From NCBI RefSeq assembly GCF_000217715.1, contig NC_015666.1, forward strand, positions 1,996,270-2,060,269: 64,000 nucleotides of DNA, read 5' to 3'. A program made the position numbers and the translations under genes. The notes under the pieces are model-generated. The model did not search any database, was not told the DNA's origin, and saw only the letters and a list, made by a program, of their open reading frames with translations. This document shows positions 1 to 8,402 of the stretch, piece after piece (the stretch's first letter is position 1; each line of letters opens with the position of its first letter). Origin of the DNA: Halopiger xanaduensis SH-6. GTDB taxonomy: Archaea > Halobacteriota > Halobacteria > Halobacteriales > Natrialbaceae.

Positions 1-692
1 CCGAGGATCCAGACCAGCACCAGGTAGACCGCGTACTCCGCCAGGTTCGATCGTAGCGTCGGCCAGAACCGCCCCCACGCGCCGAGGACGCCTCGCTCCT
101 CGAGCAGCATGATCGGGACGACGAACTCGGATGTAAGGCGCATCACGAGCGCGGTGACGAGAAGGAGGGGGACCGCGAGGAGGAAGACCGGCGCCAGCGA
201 GACCAGCGCGCTCTCGAGGGTCGAGACGCCGGCCAGGAGAAGCGCCGTCGGAATCCCGAGGATCGCGAGCACGACGATGCCGACGGCCACTCGAAAGCCG
301 AACAGCCGGAGCCCGCGGCCGAGGTTCGTCCGCGCGTACCGGCGAACGTGGACCGCCCTCGAGCGGAGGGATTCGATGAAGACGAACTCCATGATCGCGC
401 CGATGAGCGCGAACAGCAGCCCGAGCAGGAGGATCGCCCCGATCACGATCGCGGCGATGACGAGGATATCGTCGGGAAGCTCGCCGGTGATCGGCTCCGT
501 CGACGGATTCTGCGGCGCCATCTCGGGGTTGTTGGACGCGGTCAGCCCGGGGTTGTTCACGCCGAACCCGCCGACGAAGAAGACGACGACCGCAAGCTTG
601 AGCCACAGTACTGGTCGGACCGGGAGCAACAAGGTTCGCGTTGCATCGATCGCGTCGCTTAAGTTGTCGACAGCATCCATCACTGCGGACAT
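1..692 (-). CDS. multi-pass membrane protein, DUF7544-like (partial)
   Basis: The gene runs off the left edge, so only the first 230 codons are present. The ATG at 692 starts MSAVMDAVDN. A soluble head is followed by hydrophobic segments at about residues 27-44, 76-103, 134-155, 163-185 and one beginning near 218, so this is an integral membrane protein with at least five helices. The arrangement, and the segment starting RPVLWLKLAV, recall a haloarchaeal family of unknown function (DUF7544, from memory). The neighbouring kinase gene is divergent. Function is unknown. Confidence 0.75.
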   Translation of the reverse strand, partial: MSAVMDAVDNLSDAIDATRTLLLPVRPVLWLKLAVVVFFVGGFGVNNPGLTASNNPEMAPQNPSTEPITGELPDDILVIAAIVIGAILLLGLLFALIGAIMEFVFIESLRSRAVHVRRYARTNLGRGLRLFGFRVAVGIVVLAILGIPTALLLAGVSTLESALVSLAPVFLLAVPLLLVTALVMRLTSEFVVPIMLLEERGVLGAWGRFWPTLRSNLAEYAVYLVLVWIL

Positions 693-707
693 ACTCTTGT
701 CGAGTTG

Positions 708-717
708 AAAATAATAC
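708..717 (-). promoter_or_regulatory. TATA-like element for the membrane protein at 1-692
   Basis: On the minus strand the A/T-rich tract TATTATTTT lies about 20 bases upstream of the ATG at 692. This is the spacing expected for a nearly leaderless haloarchaeal transcript. Only the motif and spacing support it. Confidence 0.4.
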
Positions 718-764
718 TGTTCGACAGAGGCCGAACACCTCTCACCGGCAACACTTCGGGATGC

Positions 765-771
765 ATTTAAC
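765..771 (+). promoter_or_regulatory. TATA box of the kinase gene
   Basis: ATTTAAC lies 24-30 bases before the ATG at 795, so transcription would begin at or next to the start codon (leaderless). Confidence 0.5.
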
Positions 772-794
772 GCTGAAACGAGTCTTTCCTCCGT

Positions 795-1604
795 ATGGAC
801 CTCCGCCAGCTAGCCCGCGGGTCGATCGAGTGGGGCCGGATCGAGCGCGTCGTGCGGACGCTGGCGGACCGGTACGACCGCGAGGTCGTCCGCGTCGAGT
901 TCCTCGAGGCCGACAACTGGCTGTCGACCCCCTGCGTCATCGACGACGAGTGGTTCGTCAAGATCGTCTCGCGCCAGAACGCGTTCGTTCACGCCTTGCT
1001 TACGACCGGCCGGAACGTCGGCGCGGTCTCGGCGGGGACCGGCGGCTTCTTCGACCGGTTTAGCACGCCCCGCGAGATGGTCGAACACGAGTACGAGGCC
1101 ACCCAGCGGATGCGCGAGATCGGCGTCAACGCGCCCCGACCGATCGAAGCCTTCGAAGTCAACGGCCTCGGCGTGCTGGTGCTCGAGTACCTCCCCGAGT
1201 TCGAGTCGTTCGGCACGGTGTCCGACGCCGTCGTCGACGAGCGAGCCGCGGACCTGTTCGATATGCTCGCGACGCTGCACGAGCACGGCCTCGCCCACGG
1301 CGACCTGCGCGCGGAGAACATCTTGCTCTGCGACGGCGAGATCTACTTCATCGACGCCACCAGCGTCCACGAGGACCGCGTCGCCGAGACGACGGCCTAC
1401 GACCTCGCGTGCGCGCTGGCCGTCCTCGAGCCCCGGATCGGGGCGCGGCGGTCCGTACAGGCGGCGTCGACGGCCTACGACCCGGAACAGCTACTCTCGG
1501 CGCGGCGCTTCCTCGATTTCGTCCGGCTGCGTCCCGACCACGAGTTCGACTCGACGCAACTGCGGGGCGAACTCGAGAAGGCGGCGGATCTCGGCGGGCA
1601 GTGA
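795..1604 (+). CDS. RIO/Kdo-type atypical protein kinase
   Basis: This is a 269-residue kinase-fold protein. The candidate ATP-binding lysine is K56 in WFVKIV. The catalytic loop is HGDLRAENIL (D170, N175). The metal-binding aspartate is in FIDAT (D187), replacing a classical DFG. This pattern is typical of RIO and lipopolysaccharide-kinase-like proteins in archaea. The substrate cannot be read from sequence; a protein or a small molecule is possible. It is a single gene with its own TATA box and near-zero leader. The aldehyde dehydrogenase downstream begins 85 bases later and looks functionally unrelated. The kinase fold call is solid; the specific role is unknown. Confidence 0.85.
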   Translation: MDLRQLARGSIEWGRIERVVRTLADRYDREVVRVEFLEADNWLSTPCVIDDEWFVKIVSRQNAFVHALLTTGRNVGAVSAGTGGFFDRFSTPREMVEHEYEATQRMREIGVNAPRPIEAFEVNGLGVLVLEYLPEFESFGTVSDAVVDERAADLFDMLATLHEHGLAHGDLRAENILLCDGEIYFIDATSVHEDRVAETTAYDLACALAVLEPRIGARRSVQAASTAYDPEQLLSARRFLDFVRLRPDHEFDSTQLRGELEKAADLGGQ

Positions 1605-1689
1605 GCGAACCGTCGTCACCAACTCGCCGATGGGCCGCCGCGTGTGAACTACCATCAGGGTTTTCACGGTTCTCGTCGTACGATTTTCC

Positions 1690-3225
1690 ATGAGTCAGCA
1701 AGCCTCAGAGCAGGCGTACGGCCACTACATCGGCGGCGAGTGGACCGACGGCAGCGGCTCCGACACGTTCGAGAGCGAGAACCCTGCGACGGGCGAGACC
1801 CTGGCGACGTTCCGCCGCGGCACGGAGGACGACGTCGACGCCGCCCTCGAGGCCGCGGAGGACGCCTTCGAGGAGTGGCGCGAGCTGTCCTACATCGACC
1901 GCGCGGAGTACCTCTGGGACATCTACCACGAACTTCGGGATCGCCACGAGGAGTTGGGCGAGATCGTCACGAAGGAGTGCGGCAAGGAGATTTCCGAAGG
2001 AAAGGCCGACGTCACCGAAGCCTGGCACATGGTCGAGTGGGCGGCGGGCAACGCGCGCCACCCACACGGCGACATCGTTCCGAGTGAGATCGGCAGCAAG
2101 GACGCCTACATGCGCCGCAAACCCCGCGGCGTGATCGGCTGCATCACGCCGTGGAACTTCCCCGTTGCCATCCCGTTCTGGCACATGGCCATCGCCCTCG
2201 TGGAGGGGAACACGGTCGTCTGGAAACCGGCCGAGCAGACGCCCTGGTGCGGCCAGATCATCGCCGAGATGATGGAAGATGCTGGGATTCCCGAGGGCGT
2301 CTTCAACATGGTCCAGGGCTTCGGCGACGCCGGCGCGGCGATCACCGACGACGGCCGCGTCGACACCGTCCTCTTTACCGGCTCCGCGGAGGTCGGCCAC
2401 GAGATCGCCAGCAAGGTCGGCGGCGAACCCGGAAAGCTCGCGGCCTGCGAGATGGGCGGCAAGAACGGGATCGTCATCACCGAGGAGGCGGACCTGGACA
2501 TCGCCGTCCACTCCGCCGTGATGTCGAGTTTCAAGACCACGGGCCAACGCTGCGTCTCGAGCGAGCGCCTGATCGTCCACGAGGACGTCTACGACGAGTT
2601 CAAGGAGCGGTTCGTCGACATCGCCGAGGACATCGCCGTCGGCGACCCGCTCGAGGAGGACACGTTCATGGGGCCGGCGATCGAGGCCGACCACGTCGAG
2701 AAGATCCGCCAGTACAACGAACTCGCGCGGGAGGAGGGCGGCGAGGTGCTGGTCGACCGGTTCGAACTCGAAGACGACGAGATTCCGGACGGTCACGAGG
2801 ACGGCCACTGGGTCGGCCCGTTCGTCTACGAGATCGACTACGACACCGACCTGCGCTGCCTGAAAGAGGAGTGTTTCGGCCCGCACGTCGCCCTCGTCGA
2901 GTATTCGGGCGATATCGACCGCGCGATAGAAATCCACAACGACACGCCCTACGGGCTCGCGGGGGCGATCATCTCAGAGGATTACCGCCAGATCAACCGC
3001 TTCCGCGACCGGGCGGATCTGGGACTGGCGTACGCGAACCTGCCCTGTATCGGCGCCGAGGTCCAACTGCCCTTCGGCGGCGTCAAGAAGTCCGGTAACG
3101 GCTACCCCAGCGCTCGAGAGGCCATCGAGGCCGTCACCGAGCGCACCGCCTGGACGATGAACAACTCCAAGGAGATCGAGATGGCCCAGGGGCTGTCGGC
3201 GGATATCGTGACGCGGGACGACTGA
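1690..3225 (+). CDS. NAD(P)+-dependent aldehyde dehydrogenase
   Basis: This is a full-length aldehyde dehydrogenase superfamily enzyme (511 residues; the family is usually 480-520), oxidising an aldehyde to a carboxylate with NAD(P)+. All key residues are visible: N156 in TPWNFP (oxyanion site), K179 in VWKPAEQ, general base E254 in ACEMGGKN, and nucleophile C288 in GQRCVSSE. The family includes the alpha-ketoglutaric semialdehyde dehydrogenase of the haloarchaeal pentose pathway and several other semialdehyde dehydrogenases; the substrate cannot be decided here because no sugar-pathway genes are adjacent. The ATG at 1690 is the first start giving the canonical N-terminus. It ends convergently with the nitrilase-like gene. 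Confidence 0.9.
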   Translation: MSQQASEQAYGHYIGGEWTDGSGSDTFESENPATGETLATFRRGTEDDVDAALEAAEDAFEEWRELSYIDRAEYLWDIYHELRDRHEELGEIVTKECGKEISEGKADVTEAWHMVEWAAGNARHPHGDIVPSEIGSKDAYMRRKPRGVIGCITPWNFPVAIPFWHMAIALVEGNTVVWKPAEQTPWCGQIIAEMMEDAGIPEGVFNMVQGFGDAGAAITDDGRVDTVLFTGSAEVGHEIASKVGGEPGKLAACEMGGKNGIVITEEADLDIAVHSAVMSSFKTTGQRCVSSERLIVHEDVYDEFKERFVDIAEDIAVGDPLEEDTFMGPAIEADHVEKIRQYNELAREEGGEVLVDRFELEDDEIPDGHEDGHWVGPFVYEIDYDTDLRCLKEECFGPHVALVEYSGDIDRAIEIHNDTPYGLAGAIISEDYRQINRFRDRADLGLAYANLPCIGAEVQLPFGGVKKSGNGYPSAREAIEAVTERTAWTMNNSKEIEMAQGLSADIVTRDD

Positions 3226-3602
3226 GCGGCGCAGCCTCGGTTGCTCGTTTCCGTTTTGGGTCCGTTCGCGCTCGAGAGTCGGATCGCTGTCGATACGGCG
3301 ACGGTGAGAGTGTGAGTGAGAATTCACTAGACGGTATCGAGCAGGAGCGAAACGGAAAGGGTGGACGAGGCCGAGGTGCGGCGACGGATGCGGACGTAGA
3401 TGCGGGCGCGGACGTAACGCTCGGTCCCGGGCCCGAGCGTGCGACGGGCCGGAGCGACGCGCATGCCGGTTCGACGTGAAAAGCGTCTTCCCGGCACCCG
3501 TCAATTGGCGCCCGGAGACAAAAAGTCAGCGGTCGGCAGTTGCTGCCCGCTCTCGTCACACCGGCTACAGAACGGCGACTACCGTCCCGAGACGCCCGAC
3601 GT
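3226..3602. other. convergent intergenic region without a recognisable gene
   Basis: These 377 bases separate the 3' ends of the aldehyde dehydrogenase and the nitrilase-like gene. I see no plausible coding frame. One GC-rich hairpin stands out: CGCTCGG at 3418-3424 pairs with CCGAGCG at 3433-3439 around an 8-base loop. It could help end transcription, but no T tract follows it. Confidence 0.5.
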
Positions 3603-4469
3603 TCAGAACCGTCGATCCCGCAGCGCCGGGAACGCCGCGCGGACGTCGGCGACGGTCTCGCGGTCGACGTCGGCCGCGACGAGCGTCGGATCGTCGCCGC
3701 TCGAGGCGAGCGACACGCCCCACGGGTCGTAGACGGTCGACCGGCCCAGCAGCGTCGTCTCGCCGTCGTCGGTGTCGAACGTGCCGGCGCCGTTGATCGT
3801 CGCGACGTAACACTGGTTCTCGATCGCCCGCGCCCGAGACAGCGTTTCCCAGTGTTCGATCCGCGGGTAGGGCCACGCGCTCGGGACGAGTACGAGTTCG
3901 GCGCCCTCGTCGACCAGTCGCCGGTACAGTTCCGGGAACCGCAGGTCGTAGCAGGTCGTCACGCCGGCCGTGACGCCCTCTATCGTCGCGGTCTCGAGGC
4001 GCTCGCCGGGGACGAGCAGTTCAGACTCGGCGGACTGGTAGCCGAACAGGTGGTGCTTGCGGTAGACCAGTTGCAGGTCGCCGGCGGCGTCGAACAGCGC
4101 GGCGGTGTTGGCCAGCCCCTCGTCGGCGGGGGTCGGAACGGTTTCGGTCGCCGCGAGGTCCTCGACGATACTCCCCGCGAGGACGGCGACGTCGTTGTCG
4201 GCTGCGGCGGTTCGCAGCGCCGTGAACGTCTCCCCGTCGAACGGCTCCGACAGCCGCGCGTAGCGGTCGAACGCGAAGTAGCCGACGTTGAACAGTTCCG
4301 GGAGCGCGACCAGATCCGCACCCCGCGCGGCGGCCCGCTCGACCGCCGACACCGCCCGGTCGACGTTGCGCTCGACGCGGCCGGCCTCGACGCGAATCTG
4401 GGCGAGGGCGATCGAGAGCGACCCGTCCGCAGCGGCGTCCGTCGGTTGTCGGTCGCTCACGGTTCTCAC
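3603..4469 (-). CDS. carbon-nitrogen hydrolase (nitrilase superfamily)
   Basis: This is a soluble enzyme hydrolysing a non-peptide C-N bond (amide, omega-amide or carbamoyl type). The full Glu-Lys-Cys triad is present: E58 in ALPELFNVGYF, K138 in VYRKHHLF, and C173 in TTCYDLRFPELYR. The length of 288 residues is normal for a single-domain member. The best alternatives within the family are omega-amidase and deaminated-glutathione amidase types; sequence alone does not choose. The start is a GTG at 4467-4469 that overlaps the stop of the upstream SRPBCC gene as GTGA, which implies translational coupling. A second GTG nine bases inside is also possible. Confidence 0.87.
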   Translation of the reverse strand: MRTVSDRQPTDAAADGSLSIALAQIRVEAGRVERNVDRAVSAVERAAARGADLVALPELFNVGYFAFDRYARLSEPFDGETFTALRTAAADNDVAVLAGSIVEDLAATETVPTPADEGLANTAALFDAAGDLQLVYRKHHLFGYQSAESELLVPGERLETATIEGVTAGVTTCYDLRFPELYRRLVDEGAELVLVPSAWPYPRIEHWETLSRARAIENQCYVATINGAGTFDTDDGETTLLGRSTVYDPWGVSLASSGDDPTLVAADVDRETVADVRAAFPALRDRRF

Positions 4470-4906
4470 GCACCCGATTGGCCGTCCAGTTCCCGCTCGA
4501 GCGCGCGGTGCAGATTCCGGATCTCGTCGTCCAAATTCCGCTTGAAGAACTTCTCGACGCCCGGGAGTTTGCCGTCGACGACGAAGTGATTCTCGAGGCG
4601 GGTACCGCCGTCGATCTCGACGATCTCGTGTTCGCCCGTGACCTCGAGGACCTTCGATTTGCCGACGAACTTGACGTACTCCGGCGGTCTGCGCGTGACG
4701 TCCTCGGTCTCGACGGCGACCGTTCGCCGCACGAGCGGGATCGGCAGTTCGACGTGCCAGGTGACTCGCCGCCCCTCCGGATCGTCGGCGGTGTACCGCT
4801 GGACCACGCTGATCGCTCGAGCGCGGTTTTCGGGGTCGGCGATGAACTCCCAGACGCGCTCGGGCGGTGCCGACACCTCGAACGACCGGTCGACCCGTAC
4901 AGTCAT
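4466..4906 (-). CDS. SRPBCC (START/Bet v1-fold) family protein
   Basis: This is a 146-residue helix-grip protein of the polyketide-cyclase/CoxG-like SRPBCC group, which binds hydrophobic ligands in a deep cavity. The N-terminal signature VSAPPERVWEFIADPEN and a long C-terminal helix ending ALERELDG are characteristic. A longer reading frame extends upstream to 5167, but the ATG at 4906 gives the family N-terminus and lies about 27 bases after a TATA-like TTTTTACC on the minus strand, so it is preferred. Its stop overlaps the GTG of the nitrilase-like gene, and the pair probably forms one transcript. The ligand is unknown. Confidence 0.8.
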   Translation of the reverse strand: MTVRVDRSFEVSAPPERVWEFIADPENRARAISVVQRYTADDPEGRRVTWHVELPIPLVRRTVAVETEDVTRRPPEYVKFVGKSKVLEVTGEHEIVEIDGGTRLENHFVVDGKLPGVEKFFKRNLDDEIRNLHRALERELDGQSGA

Positions 4907-5121
4907 GCGGCTAACTGAGTCGTTGTGCGGTAAAAAGACCGTGGACCGCGACGCGGTGATGCGGCGTTCCGGTGGCGATCCCCGCGAGGACGGACGCGGC
5001 CGGACGGAGGGGGCGGGCGGAGTCGCGATCGATGGGGCGGATGTGGCGGGCGGAACCCGATCCGAGCTCGAGCCTGCGAGACGGCGGCGGGCCGGAGCGT
5101 GGCGATCGAGGCCGCCGCCGC

Positions 5122-5346
5122 TCAGCTCAGGGTGACTTTCCACGTCGTCGACCGGGCGCGGCCCCACTTTTCGATGTCGACGTCGTCCGATTTCTCGGCG
5201 AGGTGGGGAAGCCGCGCGCCGACCTGTTTCGACGAAAGTCCGATCGCATCCGCGATGTTTTTCGCCCGGAAATACCGTTCACCGCGGGCGGCGCTCTCGC
5301 GGAGATACGAGAGGATTCGCTGCTCTTCGTCGGAATAGTCGGTCAT
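5122..5346 (-). CDS. small wHTH-like protein, DUF7123-like
   Basis: This is a 74-residue protein without cysteines. Residues 6-60 look like a winged helix: a helix with DEEQRILSYLRES, then a segment NIADAIGLSSKQVGARLPHL that reads as a helix-turn-helix, then a strand-rich wing ending STTWKV. Small proteins of this form are widespread in haloarchaea (DUF7123, from memory) and have no assigned role. DNA binding is a reasonable inference but unproved. It is monocistronic on the minus strand. A GTTAAGAGTTAAG tract upstream (plus 5380-5392) may be the TATA region. Confidence 0.75.
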   Translation of the reverse strand: MTDYSDEEQRILSYLRESAARGERYFRAKNIADAIGLSSKQVGARLPHLAEKSDDVDIEKWGRARSTTWKVTLS

Positions 5347-5498
5347 CGTCCGTGTTCGGTCTAGGGCGTCGCCGGCCTTAACTCTTAACGGCCGATCCCT
5401 CGTGTGACCGCGGTTCTACCCGCGGGAACAGGGCTGTCAGTCGTTTCGATACGGCGGTCTATCGACCGCTATCGCGACTGCTCGTTCCCGGTCTCGGC

Positions 5499-5681
5499 TC
5501 AGTCCCAGAGGTGCAGGCCGACGACCGCTATCGCGCTAAAAAGTACCGCGGCGCCGAAGCCCCAGGCGGCCTGGATCTCCGGTGCACCGATCACCATCAG
5601 TAGCGCGCCGAGCACTGCGATCGCTCCGCAACCGAGCGCCAGTCCGACGCCCTTGTCCGTCGACTCCGTTTCGGTAGCCAT
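5499..5681 (-). CDS. small two-helix membrane protein (DUF7525-like)
   Basis: This is a 60-residue protein with a short acidic head (MATETESTDKG) and two hydrophobic helices at about 12-31 and 37-57, joined by GAPEIQ. It is probably anchored in the cytoplasmic membrane. A TTAAG element about 25 bases before the ATG (plus 5705-5710) supports leaderless expression. Haloarchaeal genomes carry many such conserved orphan proteins. No function can be assigned. Confidence 0.7.
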   Translation of the reverse strand: MATETESTDKGVGLALGCGAIAVLGALLMVIGAPEIQAAWGFGAAVLFSAIAVVGLHLWD

Positions 5682-5802
5682 GCGTGAGCGTTGTTAGCGG
5701 GGTCTCTTAAGCGCACTTGTTCGCGGCCGTATTTGTGTCGCGACCGGTCGCTGCAGCGCCGGGAGAAGAGTGAGGGTATCGCAGAAACTCGAGTCGGAGC
5801 CG

Positions 5803-6834
5803 TTAGTTGATCGTCGTGTGCTCGGACTCCTCGTTCAGCGCGAGGTTGGCCGCGATCTCGGCGTTTCGCATCGCGTACTGGGCCGTCTGCTCGAGGCTGA
5901 CCAGCACCTCTCGAACCCGCAGCAGGTCTTCGTTGGGCATCTCCGGCAGATCCGCGAGGATCTCGTCCTCGAGGGTGGAGATCTCGTGGAAGAGGCCGCG
6001 GACCTGATTGGACTTGTCGTAGTCGCGCTTGACGGCCGCTTCGACCGCCAGCGAGGTGATTTCGTCGACGAGATCGTTCAGTTCGCGGATGTCCCGCATG
6101 ACGGAGCTGTCGACGTCCAGCGTGTGGCTCTCGGTCTCGATGACGATCTCGGCGATGTCTTCCCCGTTGTCGGCGGTTAGCTCGAGGTTCTTCGCGATCG
6201 AGCGGTAGCCGATCAGCGGGAAGCCGCTGCTGAGTCCGACCGCGCGGGCGAGGTTGGGGTTCTGGTAGGCCGTGAAGATCAGGCGCAGCAGGAGCACGAA
6301 GATCTTGTTAGCCTGTCGCTCCCGGTTCAGGGCCCGCTGGGCGAGGTCGGGGTTGCCGTGGGCCAGGGCCTTGATCCCTTCGCCGCGCATCGTCTGGCCG
6401 GTTCGCTCGAGGCGCTCTAAGAGGTTGTCGAGGGTGAAGTCCTCGGGGTCGACCGAACAGCGGATGGAGATGCTCTCGGGGGTTTCCTCGATGACGCCCA
6501 GGCCCATCAGCTGGGTTTCGGCCTGGTAGACCGCGTTGATGTGGTCGGAGTCGAGCGCGCCGTCCTCGCGCTCGATGCGGATGACGCGCCGGCCCAGCAC
6601 GTACTGGGCGACGATCGCGCGCTCGACGGCGTCGGCGTCGAGATCGTCGGCGTGAATGATCGCCTCCGTCTCCTCGGAGCTGGCCGATTCGGGCATCACG
6701 GTCAGGGTGCCCTTGCCGCTGGTTCGCAGGGAGACCTCGTCGCCCTTCTCGACGGCGTGCTCGGACGCCCACTCCGCGGGCAGCGTCATCGCGAGGGTCG
6801 ACGGGCCGAGTCGTTGCACTTTCCGGGTTTCCAT
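5803..6834 (-). CDS. PhoU-domain phosphate uptake regulator with AbrB-like N-terminus
   Basis: The 343-residue protein has two parts. Residues 1-50 (METRKVQRLGPSTLAMTLP...) form an AbrB/SpoVT swapped-hairpin DNA-binding-like domain, and the rest is an all-helical PhoU-type domain with two three-helix bundles. This fusion is common in archaea and is annotated as a phosphate-transport regulator; it may act on DNA directly, unlike bacterial PhoU. No pst genes lie in the window, so the target is elsewhere or this protein regulates something other than phosphate. The promoter region contains a TGAC-N6-GTCA palindrome (see 6867-6880). Confidence 0.88.
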   Translation of the reverse strand: METRKVQRLGPSTLAMTLPAEWASEHAVEKGDEVSLRTSGKGTLTVMPESASSEETEAIIHADDLDADAVERAIVAQYVLGRRVIRIEREDGALDSDHINAVYQAETQLMGLGVIEETPESISIRCSVDPEDFTLDNLLERLERTGQTMRGEGIKALAHGNPDLAQRALNRERQANKIFVLLLRLIFTAYQNPNLARAVGLSSGFPLIGYRSIAKNLELTADNGEDIAEIVIETESHTLDVDSSVMRDIRELNDLVDEITSLAVEAAVKRDYDKSNQVRGLFHEISTLEDEILADLPEMPNEDLLRVREVLVSLEQTAQYAMRNAEIAANLALNEESEHTTIN

Positions 6835-6866
6835 GCACCGGGCTACGCGAGACTCGACCTTAATCT

Positions 6867-6880
6867 TGACTATATGGTCA
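6867..6880. promoter_or_regulatory. palindromic candidate operator upstream of the PhoU-like gene
   Basis: TGACTATATGGTCA has inverted TGAC/GTCA arms, and it adjoins an A/T-rich TTATATC that could serve as TATA box for the minus-strand gene starting at 6834. A repressor or autoregulatory site is an inference from symmetry and position. Confidence 0.35.
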
Positions 6881-7022
6881 TTATATCGGGCCCAATAGTA
6901 ATATGGTTGGTTCCCTCGGTAGACCCGAGTCGGACCTTAAACTAGATTCAGGCCGTTCAGGTAGCGATGCACAGAGCGGATACGGCACGAGCCCCGGCGC
7001 AGACGCGGGTCCGAGTGCAGTC

Positions 7023-8174
7023 TCAGACGACCTTTACGAGCCGCGTCGTGAACCGACCGGTCCGAACCCGCAGCCAGCCTCGCAACTCCTCGTTGACGTC
7101 CTCGCCGTCCGTATCGACGTGTAACGCGTCGATTCCGTCGAGTTTCTCCTCGGACGCGACGACCTCGAGTTCGTCGGCTCGCTCGATGACCGCCGGCGAA
7201 ATCTGGTGGTTTCCCCGACCGAAGACGAACCCCTGGCCGCCGATCGGCGAGACGACGATCGTCACGGGGTCCTCGAGAACGGCGAGGATGTCCGATTCGG
7301 CGGCGTCCCGGGCGAGCACCTCGCCGTCGCGCCAGACGTCGACGCCGAGCGGTGACGAGTCGATTCCCAGTTCCTCCTCGATTGCGCCGACGGTGCCGCC
7401 GGGACCGAAGACGTAGGTTCGGCCATCGTCAATCTCGCGAGCGAACCCCGACGCCAGCGAGTCGACGCTACCGCTCGAGAGTTGTTTGCTCGACTGGATA
7501 TCCGGTGCGACGGGGACCGGCACGACGGCCTTGAGCTCCGTTCGGACCTCGCCCTCGCGGTAGGCTTCCTCGTCGATATCGTTCACTTCGCGGGTCTCGA
7601 CGCGGTCGAACTCGGCGGCGATTCGGCCCGCGTCGGCGGGCGTGACGGCGAACACTGAGGAGTAGATCTTGACGCCCGCGGGGACACCGAGCATCGGCGT
7701 TCGATCGCCGGCGCCGTACTCGTTGCTGTCACGCTTGCTGTCGCTTTCGTCCTCGAGCACTTCGGCCACGTCGACGGCCGTTCCGTCCCCGCCGACGAAC
7801 AGCACGAGGTCGACGTCACGCTCGAGGAAGGCTCGGACGGCAGCCTGCGTATCCGCCGCGGTGGTCTCGGTTTCGTCGAGATCGACGCCCGTCGCCTGGC
7901 GATCGGTGTCAGCGTCGGTCGCCGGATCGTAGACGACTTCGGGATCGAACCCCGCGTCTCGAGCCGCGTGCTCGCCCAGCACACCCGCAGCCGTGTAGAC
8001 CGTCACGTCGGGGCCGCGGCGGTGCAGCGAGCGCAACGCGTCCCGCGCTCGGTCGGGAGCGCGCGGCTCGGCCCCTAGGCGGCGCGCTTCCGGGACTTTG
8101 CCGTCCGTTCCCTTCAGGCCGACCCGACCGCCCATGCCCGCGATCGGATTGACGACGACGCCAAGCGCGTCCAT
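7023..8174 (-). CDS. ATP-NAD kinase family protein
   Basis: This is a 383-residue member of the NAD kinase/diacylglycerol kinase-like superfamily. It has the N-terminal VVNPIAGMGG (residues 7-16), the signature GGDGT (128-132) and the downstream phosphate-contacting GVPAGVKIYSSVF. It is longer than canonical NAD kinases (about 280 residues) and matches the archaeal/bacterial AcoX-type ATP-NAD kinase group, whose substrate is often uncertain. Phosphorylation of NAD or a related nucleotide or polyol is the likely reaction. The two segments at 87-115 and 140-155 are acidic, halophile-type loops. It is monocistronic. Confidence 0.8.
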   Translation of the reverse strand: MDALGVVVNPIAGMGGRVGLKGTDGKVPEARRLGAEPRAPDRARDALRSLHRRGPDVTVYTAAGVLGEHAARDAGFDPEVVYDPATDADTDRQATGVDLDETETTAADTQAAVRAFLERDVDLVLFVGGDGTAVDVAEVLEDESDSKRDSNEYGAGDRTPMLGVPAGVKIYSSVFAVTPADAGRIAAEFDRVETREVNDIDEEAYREGEVRTELKAVVPVPVAPDIQSSKQLSSGSVDSLASGFAREIDDGRTYVFGPGGTVGAIEEELGIDSSPLGVDVWRDGEVLARDAAESDILAVLEDPVTIVVSPIGGQGFVFGRGNHQISPAVIERADELEVVASEEKLDGIDALHVDTDGEDVNEELRGWLRVRTGRFTTRLVKVV

Positions 8175-8272
8175 GGCGGTTCTAGGTCGATTTCGAACAA
8201 AAGACGTCCGGTGTTCCGGGCGATCACCCCGTTTTCTGAAACGTTAAGAGGGGGGCGGACGGATGGCCGATT

Positions 8273-8395
8273 ATGAACGAACTGACCTACGTGCTCGCCG
8301 CGGAGACCGAACTGCCGATGGAGATCGTCGGCTGGGGCGTGCTGATCGCCAGTCTGCTCGTCACGATCGTCTGGCTCGCCTACGTCTACCGCTAA
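8273..8395 (+). CDS. 40-residue single-span membrane protein
   Basis: A complete small reading frame encodes MNELTYVLAAETELP, then one hydrophobic helix (about residues 17-37), ending AYVYR. Strand-consistent G/C-rich third codon positions and a clean start and stop between two minus-strand genes argue that it is real. An acidic amphipathic N-terminus and a single anchor are typical of haloarchaeal microproteins. No function can be given. It is absent from gene lists with a 60-residue cutoff. Confidence 0.55.
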   Translation: MNELTYVLAAETELPMEIVGWGVLIASLLVTIVWLAYVYR

Positions 8396-8402
8396 CTCGA
8401 GT

